NCBI GenBank assembly: GCA_009926295.1
Contig: RFPF01000029.1
Span: 1-18,487 of the forward strand
From: Planctomycetia bacterium
Lineage (GTDB): Bacteria > Planctomycetota > Planctomycetia > Pirellulales > UBA1268
Direction of reading: 5' to 3'
DNA: 18,487 nt
The notes below the pieces were generated by a model. The model was not told the DNA's origin. It did not search any database and was given only the letters and a program-made list of their open reading frames with translations. Below are positions 1-7,658 of the stretch, piece by piece. How positions within the stretch are numbered: the stretch's first letter is position 1; each line of letters starts with the position of its first letter. The translations under genes and the position numbers were made by a program.

Positions 1-80
1 CCGAAGCCGCCGTTGCCGCCGCCGCCGTTATTCGCCGCCGCGCCGCCGCCGCCGCCGCCGAAGCCGCCGTTGCCGCCGCC
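1..80. repeat. GGC-codon-rich direct repeat inside the Gly-rich gene
   Basis: A 23-nt block at 1-23 recurs exactly at 58-80, embedded in runs of CCG triplets that read as GGC glycine codons on the minus strand. It encodes the repeated NGGFGG motif. Triplet tracts of this kind can slip during replication, so repeat number may vary between strains. Confidence 0.6.
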
Positions 81-1025
81 GGTCGGGGGATTACCGTTGG
101 CGAAGTAGCCGCGACCGCCCCCCACGCCGCCGCCGCCGCCGGAGCCCTGCGTTTCGACGCCCCAACCACCGGAGCCGCCGCCACCGCCGAGTGTTCCGCC
201 CGGCGAACCATCTCCGCCGGAGCCGCTCGTACTGCCGTTGCCGCCAGGGCCGGCGGTGGTCGTGGCTCCCGAGGGCACGATCACATTCACCATCGCTCCG
301 GAGCCTGCAGGCGTCATGGTCGACGTGGGATACCCGGATCCCGCAGCCCCGTTCCCAAACCCACCGCCGCCCATGCCTATGCTCAACTGCAGCGAACCCA
401 TCATCTGGCCGCCGTCGCCACCCATGCCGCCGCCGCCGCCCTGCGTGAGGACGCTGCCTGTCTGGTCAGCCGTGGGCGAGTTGCCTCCGCGGGCACCGTT
501 GCCGGAGAACGCCACTCCGGACAGCGTGACGGCCGGTGCCGAGATGCCGAGCGCCGCGACCGACGCGGTGCCGCTCACAGGATCGACGCCGCCATAGTAG
601 GTGCCGCTGCCGACGAAGATCGCCCCGCCGAGCCCCGCGCCGCCACCGGCACCCGCGTAGCCCGTGCCACCGCGGGCGAAGCCGTTTTGGATCGTGAGAT
701 TATTGACGCTCACCGTGCCGCCGGCGATGAAGAAGGCGCGGTCGGTGTTGTTCATATTGATCGTGTAGCCGTTGCCCACGATGTTCACGTTGGCGTTCAC
801 GATCCACTGGCTCGAGCCGGAGATGCTGCCCGTGAGCGTGATCGTGTTGAGCAGGCTCGGATTCGTGACGTTGTTGTTGAACGCCCCCGCGAGCGCCGTG
901 GTGAGATCACCGGCGTTCGAGACGCTCCAACTCGTCTGCTGCGCGGCGGCCGGACGGACCGCCCCCGAAAGGGCCACGAGGCAGATGACGAACGCCGCGA
1001 TGCTGCTGCGCGTGATGATTCTCAA
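1..1025 (-). CDS. Secreted Gly-rich protein with beta-helix-like N-terminal part (3' end outside window)
   Basis: Open without a stop from a TTG at 1025 to the left edge, so at least 341 residues. Residues 1-28 form a classic Sec signal peptide: basic MRIITR, hydrophobic IAAFVICLVAL, and an AAA cleavage site before QQTSW. Residues about 33-125 (NVNIVGNGYTINM, VSVNNLTIQNGF) have the short polar-hydrophobic turns typical of right-handed beta-helix surface proteins. From about 125 onward the chain is dominated by Gly-Gly and Gly-Asn tracts, with NGGFGGGGG occurring twice near the edge. It follows the 1258-residue repeat protein by 15 nt and shares its reading frame, so the two are surely cotranscribed. 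TTG is the only usual start codon between the upstream stop and the signal peptide, and I see no Shine-Dalgarno. The C-terminus is unseen, so the anchor (PEP-CTERM, beta barrel or none) is unknown. A surface or matrix role is inference. Confidence 0.72.
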   Translation of the reverse strand, partial: MRIITRSSIAAFVICLVALSGAVRPAAAQQTSWSVSNAGDLTTALAGAFNNNVTNPSLLNTITLTGSISGSSQWIVNANVNIVGNGYTINMNNTDRAFFIAGGTVSVNNLTIQNGFARGGTGYAGAGGGAGLGGAIFVGSGTYYGGVDPVSGTASVAALGISAPAVTLSGVAFSGNGARGGNSPTADQTGSVLTQGGGGGMGGDGGQMMGSLQLSIGMGGGGFGNGAAGSGYPTSTMTPAGSGAMVNVIVPSGATTTAGPGGNGSTSGSGGDGSPGGTLGGGGGSGGWGVETQGSGGGGGVGGGRGYFANGNPPTGGGNGGFGGGGGGAAANNGGGGNGGF

Positions 1026-1040
1026 GGTGAACTCGAGGAT

Positions 1041-4000
1041 TTACGAGGAACAGCGCCGCCGCCGCGCCATCCAGCCGCCGCAGGCCAGGCCGGCGAGGGC
1101 CAGGCCGACGGTCGAGGGCTCGGGCACAGCGACGAAGTTGAGAATCACGTCCTGCCCGGAGAGCGAGGTCGTGAAGTAGCCGCGGGCGGTCGGCGAGAGC
1201 GAATTGCCGAGAGAGTCGAGGAGCGAGCCGCCGAGCACGAGATTACCGAGACCCGTCGTCGAACCGCCCGAGAGGTCGTAGACCGTCCAGGAGCGGTTCA
1301 CGTTCCAGAACGCGTTCGTCCAGTCGACCACACTGCCCGCGCTGTTGAAGGAGAGGGCGAGCGTCGTCGAGCCGGAGAAGGCGAGGTTGCCCGTGGGCAT
1401 GATGATCTGGTCGTAGTTCGTGCCCGGTGCTCCCGTGTTGTTGGCGATCAGCTCCCAGTTCACGACCGCACCGGCCTGGTAGGTGAGGTTGGCGTTGAAC
1501 GTCTGGGCGCCAGGCGAGTTGCCGGGCGAGTGGGTGCCGATGATCGTGGCGTTGCCGCCCACCGTGCCCGTGCCGCTCAGGCTCGCGATCGAGGCCACAT
1601 TCAGGCCGCCGGCGATCGAGCCGTTGAGCGCGAGTTCGCCGGCGTTGACGTTCGTAACGCCCGAAAACGTGTTCGCACCGGCAAGGGCGAGCCGACCACC
1701 ACCAACCTTCGTGAGGCTGCCGGAGCCGGTCAACACGCCGGAGTAGGTGGTGCTCTGGCCGTTACCGCCCACAGAGAGCGAGTTACCGCCGAAGGCCAGA
1801 TTACGGGCGCCCTGGAGGCCGCCGAGGGCGTAGGTGTTGGTGCCAGGAACGCTGAACTCGACCGTGCCCACGTCGCCGGTGGCGAGGTCGAGCGTGGCGC
1901 TCTGGAGGGCATTCACGTTGGCCACCTGCAGTTTCGTGATCCTGCCATTCGAAGAACCGCTCACGCGAACGGTGCCCGTGTTCGCACCCGTGCCGGAGAG
2001 GACATACGTCGGTCCGTCACCAAGACCGCCGGCCTGCGTGAAGAGCACGTTGCCGGAGCCGGCGAGGCCGCCCGAGAGCGTGATCGTGTCCTGATACCGG
2101 GACGAGATCGTGCTCGCACCTGAGGCCAGCGTGACCCGACCAGAGAAGGTGTTGTTGCCATCCTCGCTATAGAGCGTGCCGCCGGAGAGCGCGAAGGCAT
2201 TCGTGATCGTGTGCGAGCCGGTGGTGCTCAGGTAATAGGTCAGTTGGGCGCCCGAGGCGATCGACACGGTGCCCGTGCCGAGGCCGGCAGTGCTACCGCC
2301 AGCCGAGCCGCCAGCCGAAATCTGGACCGTGCCGCCGGTGATCGTCGTGCCGCCGGAGTAGGAGTTCGCCTGCGAGAGCGTCAACGTGCCGAGGCCGGCC
2401 TTCGTGAGCGTGCCGCTTCCGGAGATGACGCCGCTCAGGGTTTGGCTGGCGGAGTTACTGAAGGCAAGCGAGGCGTTGTTGGTGATGCTTGCGGCATAGG
2501 AGCCGTTTCCAAGCAGACCGGAGATAACGAGCGTGCCGCCGGAGATGGTGGTGGAGTTGGTATAGGTATTCGTACCGGCCAGGATCTGGGTGCCTGTGCC
2601 GGACTTGATGACACTGAGATTGGGCGCCGTGAGTTGACCCGTGAAGGTTCCCGATCCATTGGCCGCGCCGAGCGTGAAGTTGATGTTTCCCCTGTATTGG
2701 TCGGAATTGGTGACCGCGCCGGATCCATTCAGCGCATCGATGAAGATGTCCTGTCCATCCCAAATATCGACAGCACCATCCAGCATCATGGAGGCCTGAT
2801 TGTTGGTCCAATTGATGTTTTTCCACCCTCCGTTCCGGACGGTGGCTCCAGCAGCCACATTGATAAGCCCGCCTGACCCCATCGCTATCGTCAGAATCGA
2901 ATCGTTGGTTGTGCAGAGCAGGCCGTTGGTAACAAGGAGGGTTCCGGAACCGGCAATGGCGGAACTTCCGGAAGCCGCAGTGATGGTACTGGTGGCGTTC
3001 AGCACCACGACGGAGTTCGAGGAGATAACGTAGTTACGGGCACCCGAGCCAAACGAGGCAAAGTTGAGAACCTGGGTGCCTCCATTGGTGATGGTTGTAT
3101 TCCCGGTATAGGTGTTGTTGCCGGTGAGAGTGAGGGTTCCCGAACCACTCTGAGTCAGGCCGATCGTTCCTGTTCCATTGTTGATCGCGCCGCTGAAGGT
3201 GGTGCTGTTGCTGCCCCCGATGATCAGGCTGTAGGTGCCGCTAACGACCGAGCTGACTGTGCCTGATCCGGCGAGGGATCCGATCGTCTCCGTGCCGCCG
3301 CCGGAAGCAAAGTTCAGGGCACCGTTCACCGTCACCGCACTCGAGTTGGGAATGACTTCATTGATGCCGTTGGCGACATCCAACTGCAGCGTCGCGCCGC
3401 TGTTGACCACCACTGGCCCTGTGAAGTTGTTGGTGGTGCTCTGGAGCGTCACGCGCCCCTGGGTGACGGTGATGCCTCCGGAGCCGGTGATCTGGCCGAG
3501 GAAGGAGGTGCGACCGCTGGAGCCTGGGGTTGTGTCGCCAAACAACTGGACGTTCCTGTTGAGCGTCAGCGTTCCGGTCCAGGCGTTGTAACTGCCTGAT
3601 CCGGTGTTGGTCCCGCCGATGCTGACAAGCCCGGTTCCAAGGTTGGCGACGGTGATGGCGTTGGCGATGGTTGTGTTCCCCGAGCTGTTCGCCACCAGGA
3701 CGACGCTGCTGGTGCCGGTGTTGCCGTCGCCCAGCACGATGGAACCGCTTCCGAAGGAGGAGGATGCGCCTCCTGCGAGGGCCCCCTGGCTGACCACCGT
3801 GCCGCCGGAGGTCGAGTTGTTGCCCGTGAGCGTGACGACGCCGGCCCCAATCTTCGTGAAGCCGCCGCTGCCGGTGATGGAGCCGGCGTAGGAAGTCGAG
3901 CTGGCGTTGCCGAACGTGAGCGTGGCGCCGGCAGCGAGATCGACCGTGCCGCCGGAGCCGGCGAGCGAGGCGACGGTGTCGCTGCCGCCGATCGAAAGCC

Positions 4001-4817
4001 GGCCGCTGTTGACCGTGAGCGAGGCCGAGTCGGCCAGCGTGTTGGCCGAGGTCGTGGCGACCGTGCCCCCCCCGACGACGATCGCCGACGAGGCGAGCGT
4101 GACGCCGTTGGCCGTCGTGAATGACCCTGAGTTGACGGTCGTGGTGCCCGCCCACACCTGGCTGGCGTTCACCTGCACGGCCGAGTTGCGGCCGCCTGCC
4201 ACCGTGAAATCGACGTTGGCCTGCGTGGGGGCGTTGGGACCGAGGGCGGTGTTCAGCGTGAGATTTGTGACGGTTGCGGTGTCGCTTCCGTAGACCACGT
4301 AATCCTTGCTGTTGTCGTTCCAGAGCGTGCCGCTGAATATCAAGCTGCCTTTGACGGGGTTGAGCTGGATATCAGAGGCGCCGTCCGAACCGCCCGACAG
4401 TTCCATGGCCACGGTCTGGGTTGACGAGCTTTGGTTCTCGATCCGCGTCTTGAAGCCGATGCCGCCACCGTTGCTTGCCGAAAGCGTGCGGGAGACGGTG
4501 AAAGTGCTGTCCCAAAAAATGTCGTTCACCTGCCGCCAATCACCCCAGTTGTAGTTCAGACCGGTGACGTTCGAGTTTAAGTTTTGGTTGAACTTGAGGC
4601 TGTTGGCGTAGCCCCACGAGGGCAGCGTGTTGCTCTGCCAGTTGCCGGAGTTGGAAAAGTTGCTGCTGTTGAACGCATCGTTCCCGACCCACACCAGGTC
4701 GGCCGCCGCGGCGACTGGCGGCAGCGCTACGAGCAACGCCAGCAAACTGGCAGCCTCGAGGATGAGCATCGCTCTTGGGCGAGCGAGGGAGCGTGGTGCA
4801 AATGAGCGGTTTTTCAT
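1041..4817 (-). CDS. Autotransporter-associated beta-strand repeat protein with PEP-CTERM sorting signal
   Basis: The 1258-residue product is exported and, by the known role of PEP-CTERM signals, handled by an exosortase at the cell envelope. Residues 1-39 are a long signal peptide (basic start, LILEAASLLALLVALPPV, then AAAA before DLVWVG). The body is Gly/Ser/Thr/Asn-rich and repeats the autotransporter-associated beta-strand (PATR) pattern GSGxLTKxGxGTLTLxGxNxYxGxT at about 311-345, 439-472, 541-580, 725-765, 794-833 and 1025-1065. Such repeats predict a passenger-like beta-solenoid. The tail has VPEPS at 1231-1235, a hydrophobic stretch (TVGLALAGLACGGWM) and the basic ARRRRCSS, a textbook PEP-CTERM. 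No C-terminal beta barrel is present, so this is not a true type V autotransporter. No exosortase lies in the window. ATG at 4817 is set by the signal peptide; no strong Shine-Dalgarno precedes it. Ligand and function are unknown. Confidence 0.93.
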   Translation of the reverse strand: MKNRSFAPRSLARPRAMLILEAASLLALLVALPPVAAAADLVWVGNDAFNSSNFSNSGNWQSNTLPSWGYANSLKFNQNLNSNVTGLNYNWGDWRQVNDIFWDSTFTVSRTLSASNGGGIGFKTRIENQSSSTQTVAMELSGGSDGASDIQLNPVKGSLIFSGTLWNDNSKDYVVYGSDTATVTNLTLNTALGPNAPTQANVDFTVAGGRNSAVQVNASQVWAGTTTVNSGSFTTANGVTLASSAIVVGGGTVATTSANTLADSASLTVNSGRLSIGGSDTVASLAGSGGTVDLAAGATLTFGNASSTSYAGSITGSGGFTKIGAGVVTLTGNNSTSGGTVVSQGALAGGASSSFGSGSIVLGDGNTGTSSVVLVANSSGNTTIANAITVANLGTGLVSIGGTNTGSGSYNAWTGTLTLNRNVQLFGDTTPGSSGRTSFLGQITGSGGITVTQGRVTLQSTTNNFTGPVVVNSGATLQLDVANGINEVIPNSSAVTVNGALNFASGGGTETIGSLAGSGTVSSVVSGTYSLIIGGSNSTTFSGAINNGTGTIGLTQSGSGTLTLTGNNTYTGNTTITNGGTQVLNFASFGSGARNYVISSNSVVVLNATSTITAASGSSAIAGSGTLLVTNGLLCTTNDSILTIAMGSGGLINVAAGATVRNGGWKNINWTNNQASMMLDGAVDIWDGQDIFIDALNGSGAVTNSDQYRGNINFTLGAANGSGTFTGQLTAPNLSVIKSGTGTQILAGTNTYTNSTTISGGTLVISGLLGNGSYAASITNNASLAFSNSASQTLSGVISGSGTLTKAGLGTLTLSQANSYSGGTTITGGTVQISAGGSAGGSTAGLGTGTVSIASGAQLTYYLSTTGSHTITNAFALSGGTLYSEDGNNTFSGRVTLASGASTISSRYQDTITLSGGLAGSGNVLFTQAGGLGDGPTYVLSGTGANTGTVRVSGSSNGRITKLQVANVNALQSATLDLATGDVGTVEFSVPGTNTYALGGLQGARNLAFGGNSLSVGGNGQSTTYSGVLTGSGSLTKVGGGRLALAGANTFSGVTNVNAGELALNGSIAGGLNVASIASLSGTGTVGGNATIIGTHSPGNSPGAQTFNANLTYQAGAVVNWELIANNTGAPGTNYDQIIMPTGNLAFSGSTTLALSFNSAGSVVDWTNAFWNVNRSWTVYDLSGGSTTGLGNLVLGGSLLDSLGNSLSPTARGYFTTSLSGQDVILNFVAVPEPSTVGLALAGLACGGWMARRRRCSS

Positions 4818-4857
4818 GGCAGTGCTGTTTGGGGGGCACCCGTCTGGGGGTCCCGTG

Positions 4858-4885
4858 AAAATACGCTGTTTCCGCCAGAAACCAA
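4858..4885 (-). promoter_or_regulatory. Possible sigma70-like promoter for the repeat-protein gene
   Basis: Reading the minus strand, TTGGTT (4885-4880) and TATTTT (4863-4858) are separated by 16 nt, and the second hexamer lies 40 nt before the ATG. This is the best -35/-10 pair I can see in the 190-bp gap, but neither hexamer is perfect and phylum-specific promoter rules are not established here. Confidence 0.28.
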
Positions 4886-4903
4886 CGATCCGGCCGACAA
4901 AGT

Positions 4904-4978
4904 GACGAATCGGGCGCGCGTTGGGACGAATCGGGCGCGCGTTGGGACGAATCGGGCGCGCGTTGGGACGAATCGGGC
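4904..4978. repeat. 21-bp tandem repeat, three full copies plus 12 bp
   Basis: Three exact 21-bp units occupy 4904-4924, 4925-4945 and 4946-4966, and the first 12 bases of a fourth occupy 4967-4978. Each unit contains GAATCGGGCGCGCGTTGGG, with a central GCGCGC palindrome. The array lies 30 nt beyond the argS stop and about 90 nt upstream of the repeat-protein start. Its length is a multiple of three, but no credible gene covers it. The perfect identity points to a recent or actively maintained array. It could be a variable-number locus, a protein-binding array or simply slippage; the sequence does not decide. Confidence 0.85.
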
Positions 4979-5008
4979 ACGGCGAGCGGGGGTCGGCAGC
5001 GGGATGCG

Positions 5009-6835
5009 CTACATCCGCTCGGGCACGCGGATGCCGAGGAGCTCAAGCCCGCGGCGCAGCACTTGGCCCGTGAGATCGCAGAGCGCGAGCCGCGCGGTGC
5101 GTTCCGCGCCTTCCGCCTTGAGCACGGGCAGCGCGTCGTAGAACGACGAATACGCGCCCGCCACGTCGAAGAGATACGAGGTGAGCACGTTGGGCCGATA
5201 GTCGGCCTCGACGTCTTCGAGGGCCTCGCCAAATCGCGCGAGCTTCATCGCCAGGGCTCGCTCACGCGGGTCTGAGAGACGCATGCCGCCGCATTCCCGA
5301 CGCACCGCACCGCGATCGACGCCTCCCTTCGCGAAGATCCCCTCCACCCGGGCCACGGCATACTGCATGTAGGCAGCCGTGTTGCCCTTGAGTTCGAGCA
5401 TCTTGTCGAAGCTGAAGACGTAGTCGGTCGTGCGATTCTGCGCGAGGTCGGCATACTTGATGGCGCCGATTCCCACCGCCTCGGCGATCCGCCGCCGCTC
5501 GGCCTCGGGCATGCCGGTGCCCCGCTCCGCATCGGCCGCCGTCACCACGGCAAACGCCCGCGCCACGCCCTCGTCGAGCAGTGCCTCGAGGCCCACGGTA
5601 TCGCCGGCCCGCGTCTTGAACGGCTTGCCGTCGTCGCCGAGCACGGTGCCGAAGGCGACATGCACGAGCGACACGCTCTTCGCCCCGGGCAGCCAGCGTC
5701 GCGCCGCCTCGAACACCTGCTCGAAGTGCTGGCTCTGGCGATGGTCCACGACGTAAAGCACGCGATCGGGCTTCCAGTGCTCCATCCGCCACTGAATCGT
5801 GGCAAGATCGGTCGTCGCATAGAGAAACGCGCCGTCGGCCTTCCGGACGAGGAGCGGCGGCTTCTCCTCGCCATCGAGAAACACGCCCACCGCCCCACGG
5901 CTCTCGCGGGCGAGCCCCTTCGCTTCGAGGTCGGCGACCACGCCGCCGAGCATCGGCTGATAGAAACTCTCGCCGAGCGTGTGATCGAAGGAGACATCGA
6001 GCCGCGCGTAGATCCGGTCGATCTCGCGGCGACAGACCGGCATGAACCGCTCCCACAGTGCCCGGTTCTCCGCATCGCCCTCGTGGAGCTTGGCTGTTTC
6101 GAGGAGCACCTCGCGGCCGGCGTCGGGATGCCGACTGGCGAGGGCCGCGGCCTCGGGATCGGCCGCCAGTTCCTCAGGCTTCGCGTCGGCCACCTTCCGC
6201 ACGAGCCGGTAGAGGCGGCCTAGTTCGGCCGTCGGGTCGGCGGCGAAGTTGGCATCGTCGCGGCAGTGCTTCCAGCCCCAGAGGATCATGCCGAACTGCG
6301 TGCCCCAGTCGCCGAGGTGGTTGTCGGTGATCGTGTGGTGCCCGCGGAATTTCAAGATTCGCGCGAGGGCGGCACCGATCACGGTCGAGCGAATGTGGCC
6401 CACGTGCATCGGCTTGGCGACGTTCGGCGACGAATAGTCCACCACGATCGTCTTCGGATCCGCGACCGGCGCCACGCCCAGCCGCTCGTCGCCGCAGGCG
6501 TGCGCGACCGCCCGGGCGAGTGAGTCGTCGCGGACCTTCAGATTGATGAACCCGGGCCCGACGGGCTGCGTGGGCTTCTCGAACACGTCGCCCACGTCGA
6601 GCCGCTCGATGATGGCGATCGCGACGTCGAGGGGCTTCTTGCCAGCCCGCTTCGCCAGCGCCATCGCCATCGTGCCCGAGTAGTCGCCGAACTTCGCGTC
6701 GGCCGTCTCGCGCACCTGCTCGAGCAGCGTGGGCAACTCGTGGGGTGAGATCGTCACGATCGCATCCGCGGCGAGCCGCTCGAGCGCCGCGGCGAACATC
6801 TGCCGGGCCACCGCCCGAAACGAGCCGCTAGCCAT
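5009..6835 (-). CDS. argS: Arginyl-tRNA synthetase
   Basis: Charges tRNA-Arg with arginine in the cytoplasm. The 608-residue product has the usual class Ia ArgRS layout. An N-terminal Add-1-like domain covers about 1-115. The catalytic Rossmann domain contains SSPNVAKPMHVGH, with the HIGH-type motif HVGH at 144-147. The loop GDDGKPFKTRAG (400-411) replaces a canonical KMSK, as is common in ArgRS. A C-terminal DALR anticodon-binding domain covers about 480-608, ending LLGIRVPERM. I place the start at the ATG at 6835 (MASGSFRAVARQMF). An upstream in-frame ATG at 6949 would add 38 residues of composition unlike ArgRS that lie inside rsfS. The chosen start overlaps the rsfS stop by 8 nt, which suggests translational coupling. 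Confidence 0.96.
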   Translation of the reverse strand: MASGSFRAVARQMFAAALERLAADAIVTISPHELPTLLEQVRETADAKFGDYSGTMAMALAKRAGKKPLDVAIAIIERLDVGDVFEKPTQPVGPGFINLKVRDDSLARAVAHACGDERLGVAPVADPKTIVVDYSSPNVAKPMHVGHIRSTVIGAALARILKFRGHHTITDNHLGDWGTQFGMILWGWKHCRDDANFAADPTAELGRLYRLVRKVADAKPEELAADPEAAALASRHPDAGREVLLETAKLHEGDAENRALWERFMPVCRREIDRIYARLDVSFDHTLGESFYQPMLGGVVADLEAKGLARESRGAVGVFLDGEEKPPLLVRKADGAFLYATTDLATIQWRMEHWKPDRVLYVVDHRQSQHFEQVFEAARRWLPGAKSVSLVHVAFGTVLGDDGKPFKTRAGDTVGLEALLDEGVARAFAVVTAADAERGTGMPEAERRRIAEAVGIGAIKYADLAQNRTTDYVFSFDKMLELKGNTAAYMQYAVARVEGIFAKGGVDRGAVRRECGGMRLSDPRERALAMKLARFGEALEDVEADYRPNVLTSYLFDVAGAYSSFYDALPVLKAEGAERTARLALCDLTGQVLRRGLELLGIRVPERM

Positions 6836-7238
6836 CGCGGGCCGCCCCCGCGGCGGGCACGGCGACGGACTTCGCCCCGCTCCAGAGATGCTCGAGATCC
6901 CAGTATTCCCGCGACTCGGCGTCGAAGAGGTGCACGACCACGTCGCCATAGTCGAGCACGATCCAGCGGCCCTCCTCGTAGCCCTCGGAGCCGCGGCGCC
7001 GATCGTGCAATTCGTCTTTCAAGACCTTCGTGATCTCGTCGGCCATCGCATGAATCTGCCGCTTGCTCGTGCCGGTGGCGAGCACGAAGTAGTCGAACAC
7101 CTGCGTGAGATCGCGCAGATCGAGCACCTTCACATCGGTGCCCCGCGTCTCGGCCGCCACCCGCGCCGCCGTGAGCGCGAGTTGCCGCGCCCGGTCGGAC
7201 GACCGATTCGCGGCGGCGGGTTGTGCGGTGGGAGTCAT
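6828..7238 (-). CDS. rsfS: Ribosomal silencing factor RsfS (Iojap/DUF143 family)
   Basis: RsfS binds uL14 on the 50S subunit and blocks 30S joining, reducing translation in starvation and acting in late 50S maturation. The 136-residue product matches the family in length and carries its core: LDLRDLTQVFDYFVLATGTSKRQIHAMADEI, then the EGRWIVLDYGDVVVHLF segment, then ESREYWDLEHLW, where the YYxLExLW-type motif is diagnostic. The N-terminal 17 residues and the Ala-rich C-terminal tail (VAVPAAGAARDG) are extensions of the core. The ATG at 7238 has no clear Shine-Dalgarno. Its end overlaps argS, so the two form an operon read from the 420-bp gap upstream. Confidence 0.93.
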   Translation of the reverse strand: MTPTAQPAAANRSSDRARQLALTAARVAAETRGTDVKVLDLRDLTQVFDYFVLATGTSKRQIHAMADEITKVLKDELHDRRRGSEGYEEGRWIVLDYGDVVVHLFDAESREYWDLEHLWSGAKSVAVPAAGAARDG

Positions 7239-7658
7239 CGTTGAACGGCGGCTTCGTGGAATTGGATCTCAGGAGTGTAGCCCATCCACCTATGCCGTAT
7301 AGCGCGTCGCGGCCATACTCGTCCGCGCTGGCTCGGGATTACCCCGTCGCCGGACGTTCGCCTCCGCCCTCCAGGCTTCGGCTCACTCGGATTTGCCTGC
7401 GCTGCGCCATCCATGGCTCCGCTGGTCAAATACGCCGTCTCAACGGCAGGGGTAACCCCTCGCCTCCCGTTCTCGTAGGCGCCAAGAACTTTCGGCGGAG
7501 ACGGTCGGTGGGCACGCGCAGAAGAAGGGAGTCCTTGAGGACTGTCGGCGTCTGATCAAAACCCACGAGTTGTGGACTCTCAAGACGACCGGATTCGAGC
7601 ATGCCTACCGCCGGCTCCGAATGCGGGTGGTTGTCCCGTATCCTGACAGCAGTCCGCG
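7239..7658. other. 420-bp non-coding gap between coaX and rsfS holding intergenic repeat copy A
   Basis: I see no credible gene here: the short open frames lack codon bias and family features. The gap must hold the end of the coaX transcript and probably the start of rsfS-argS. Its 3' two-thirds is repeat copy A. Small stem-loops are visible: GCCGT/ACGGC at 7434-7447, immediately followed by AGGGG/CCCCT at 7448-7460, and AGTCCT/AGGACT around a two-base loop at 7530-7543. None has a run of T typical of an intrinsic terminator. Confidence 0.6.
7348..7620 (+). repeat. Intergenic repeat family, copy A
   Basis: Shares four exact blocks with copy B in the same order: 7372-7392 with 14900-14920, 7421-7437 with 14948-14964 (GCTGGTCAAATACGCCG), 7493-7510 with 15014-15031 (CGGCGGAGACGGTCGGTG) and 7606-7620 with 15135-15149 (TACCGCCGGCTCCGA). 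The offsets from the first block are 49, 121 and 234 nt here against 48, 114 and 235 nt in B, so the two are homologous over about 250 bp. Its 5' part, 7348-7384, is identical over 37 nt to the reverse complement of 17305-17341 in copy C. No transposase is encoded. Confidence 0.8.

Noticed and set aside
687..2123. 478-codon plus-strand open frame opposite the PEP-CTERM protein gene
   Set aside because: It is a by-product of G+C-rich codon bias on the other strand; the Arg/Ala/Glu/Val-rich translation has no family features, while the minus strand encodes clear signal peptide, repeats and PEP-CTERM.
4904..4978. CRISPR array
   Set aside because: The 21-bp units are directly adjacent with no spacers, and no cas genes are present.
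4540..5232. 230-codon minus-strand frame in which the 21-bp array reads as PDSSQRA repeats
   Set aside because: It overlaps the ends of argS and the start of the repeat-protein gene in another frame, and has no start context or family similarity.
6836..6949. 38-residue N-terminal extension of ArgS
   Set aside because: It lies entirely inside rsfS in a different frame and is Ser/Pro/Arg-rich; the ATG at 6835 gives the standard ArgRS N-terminus.
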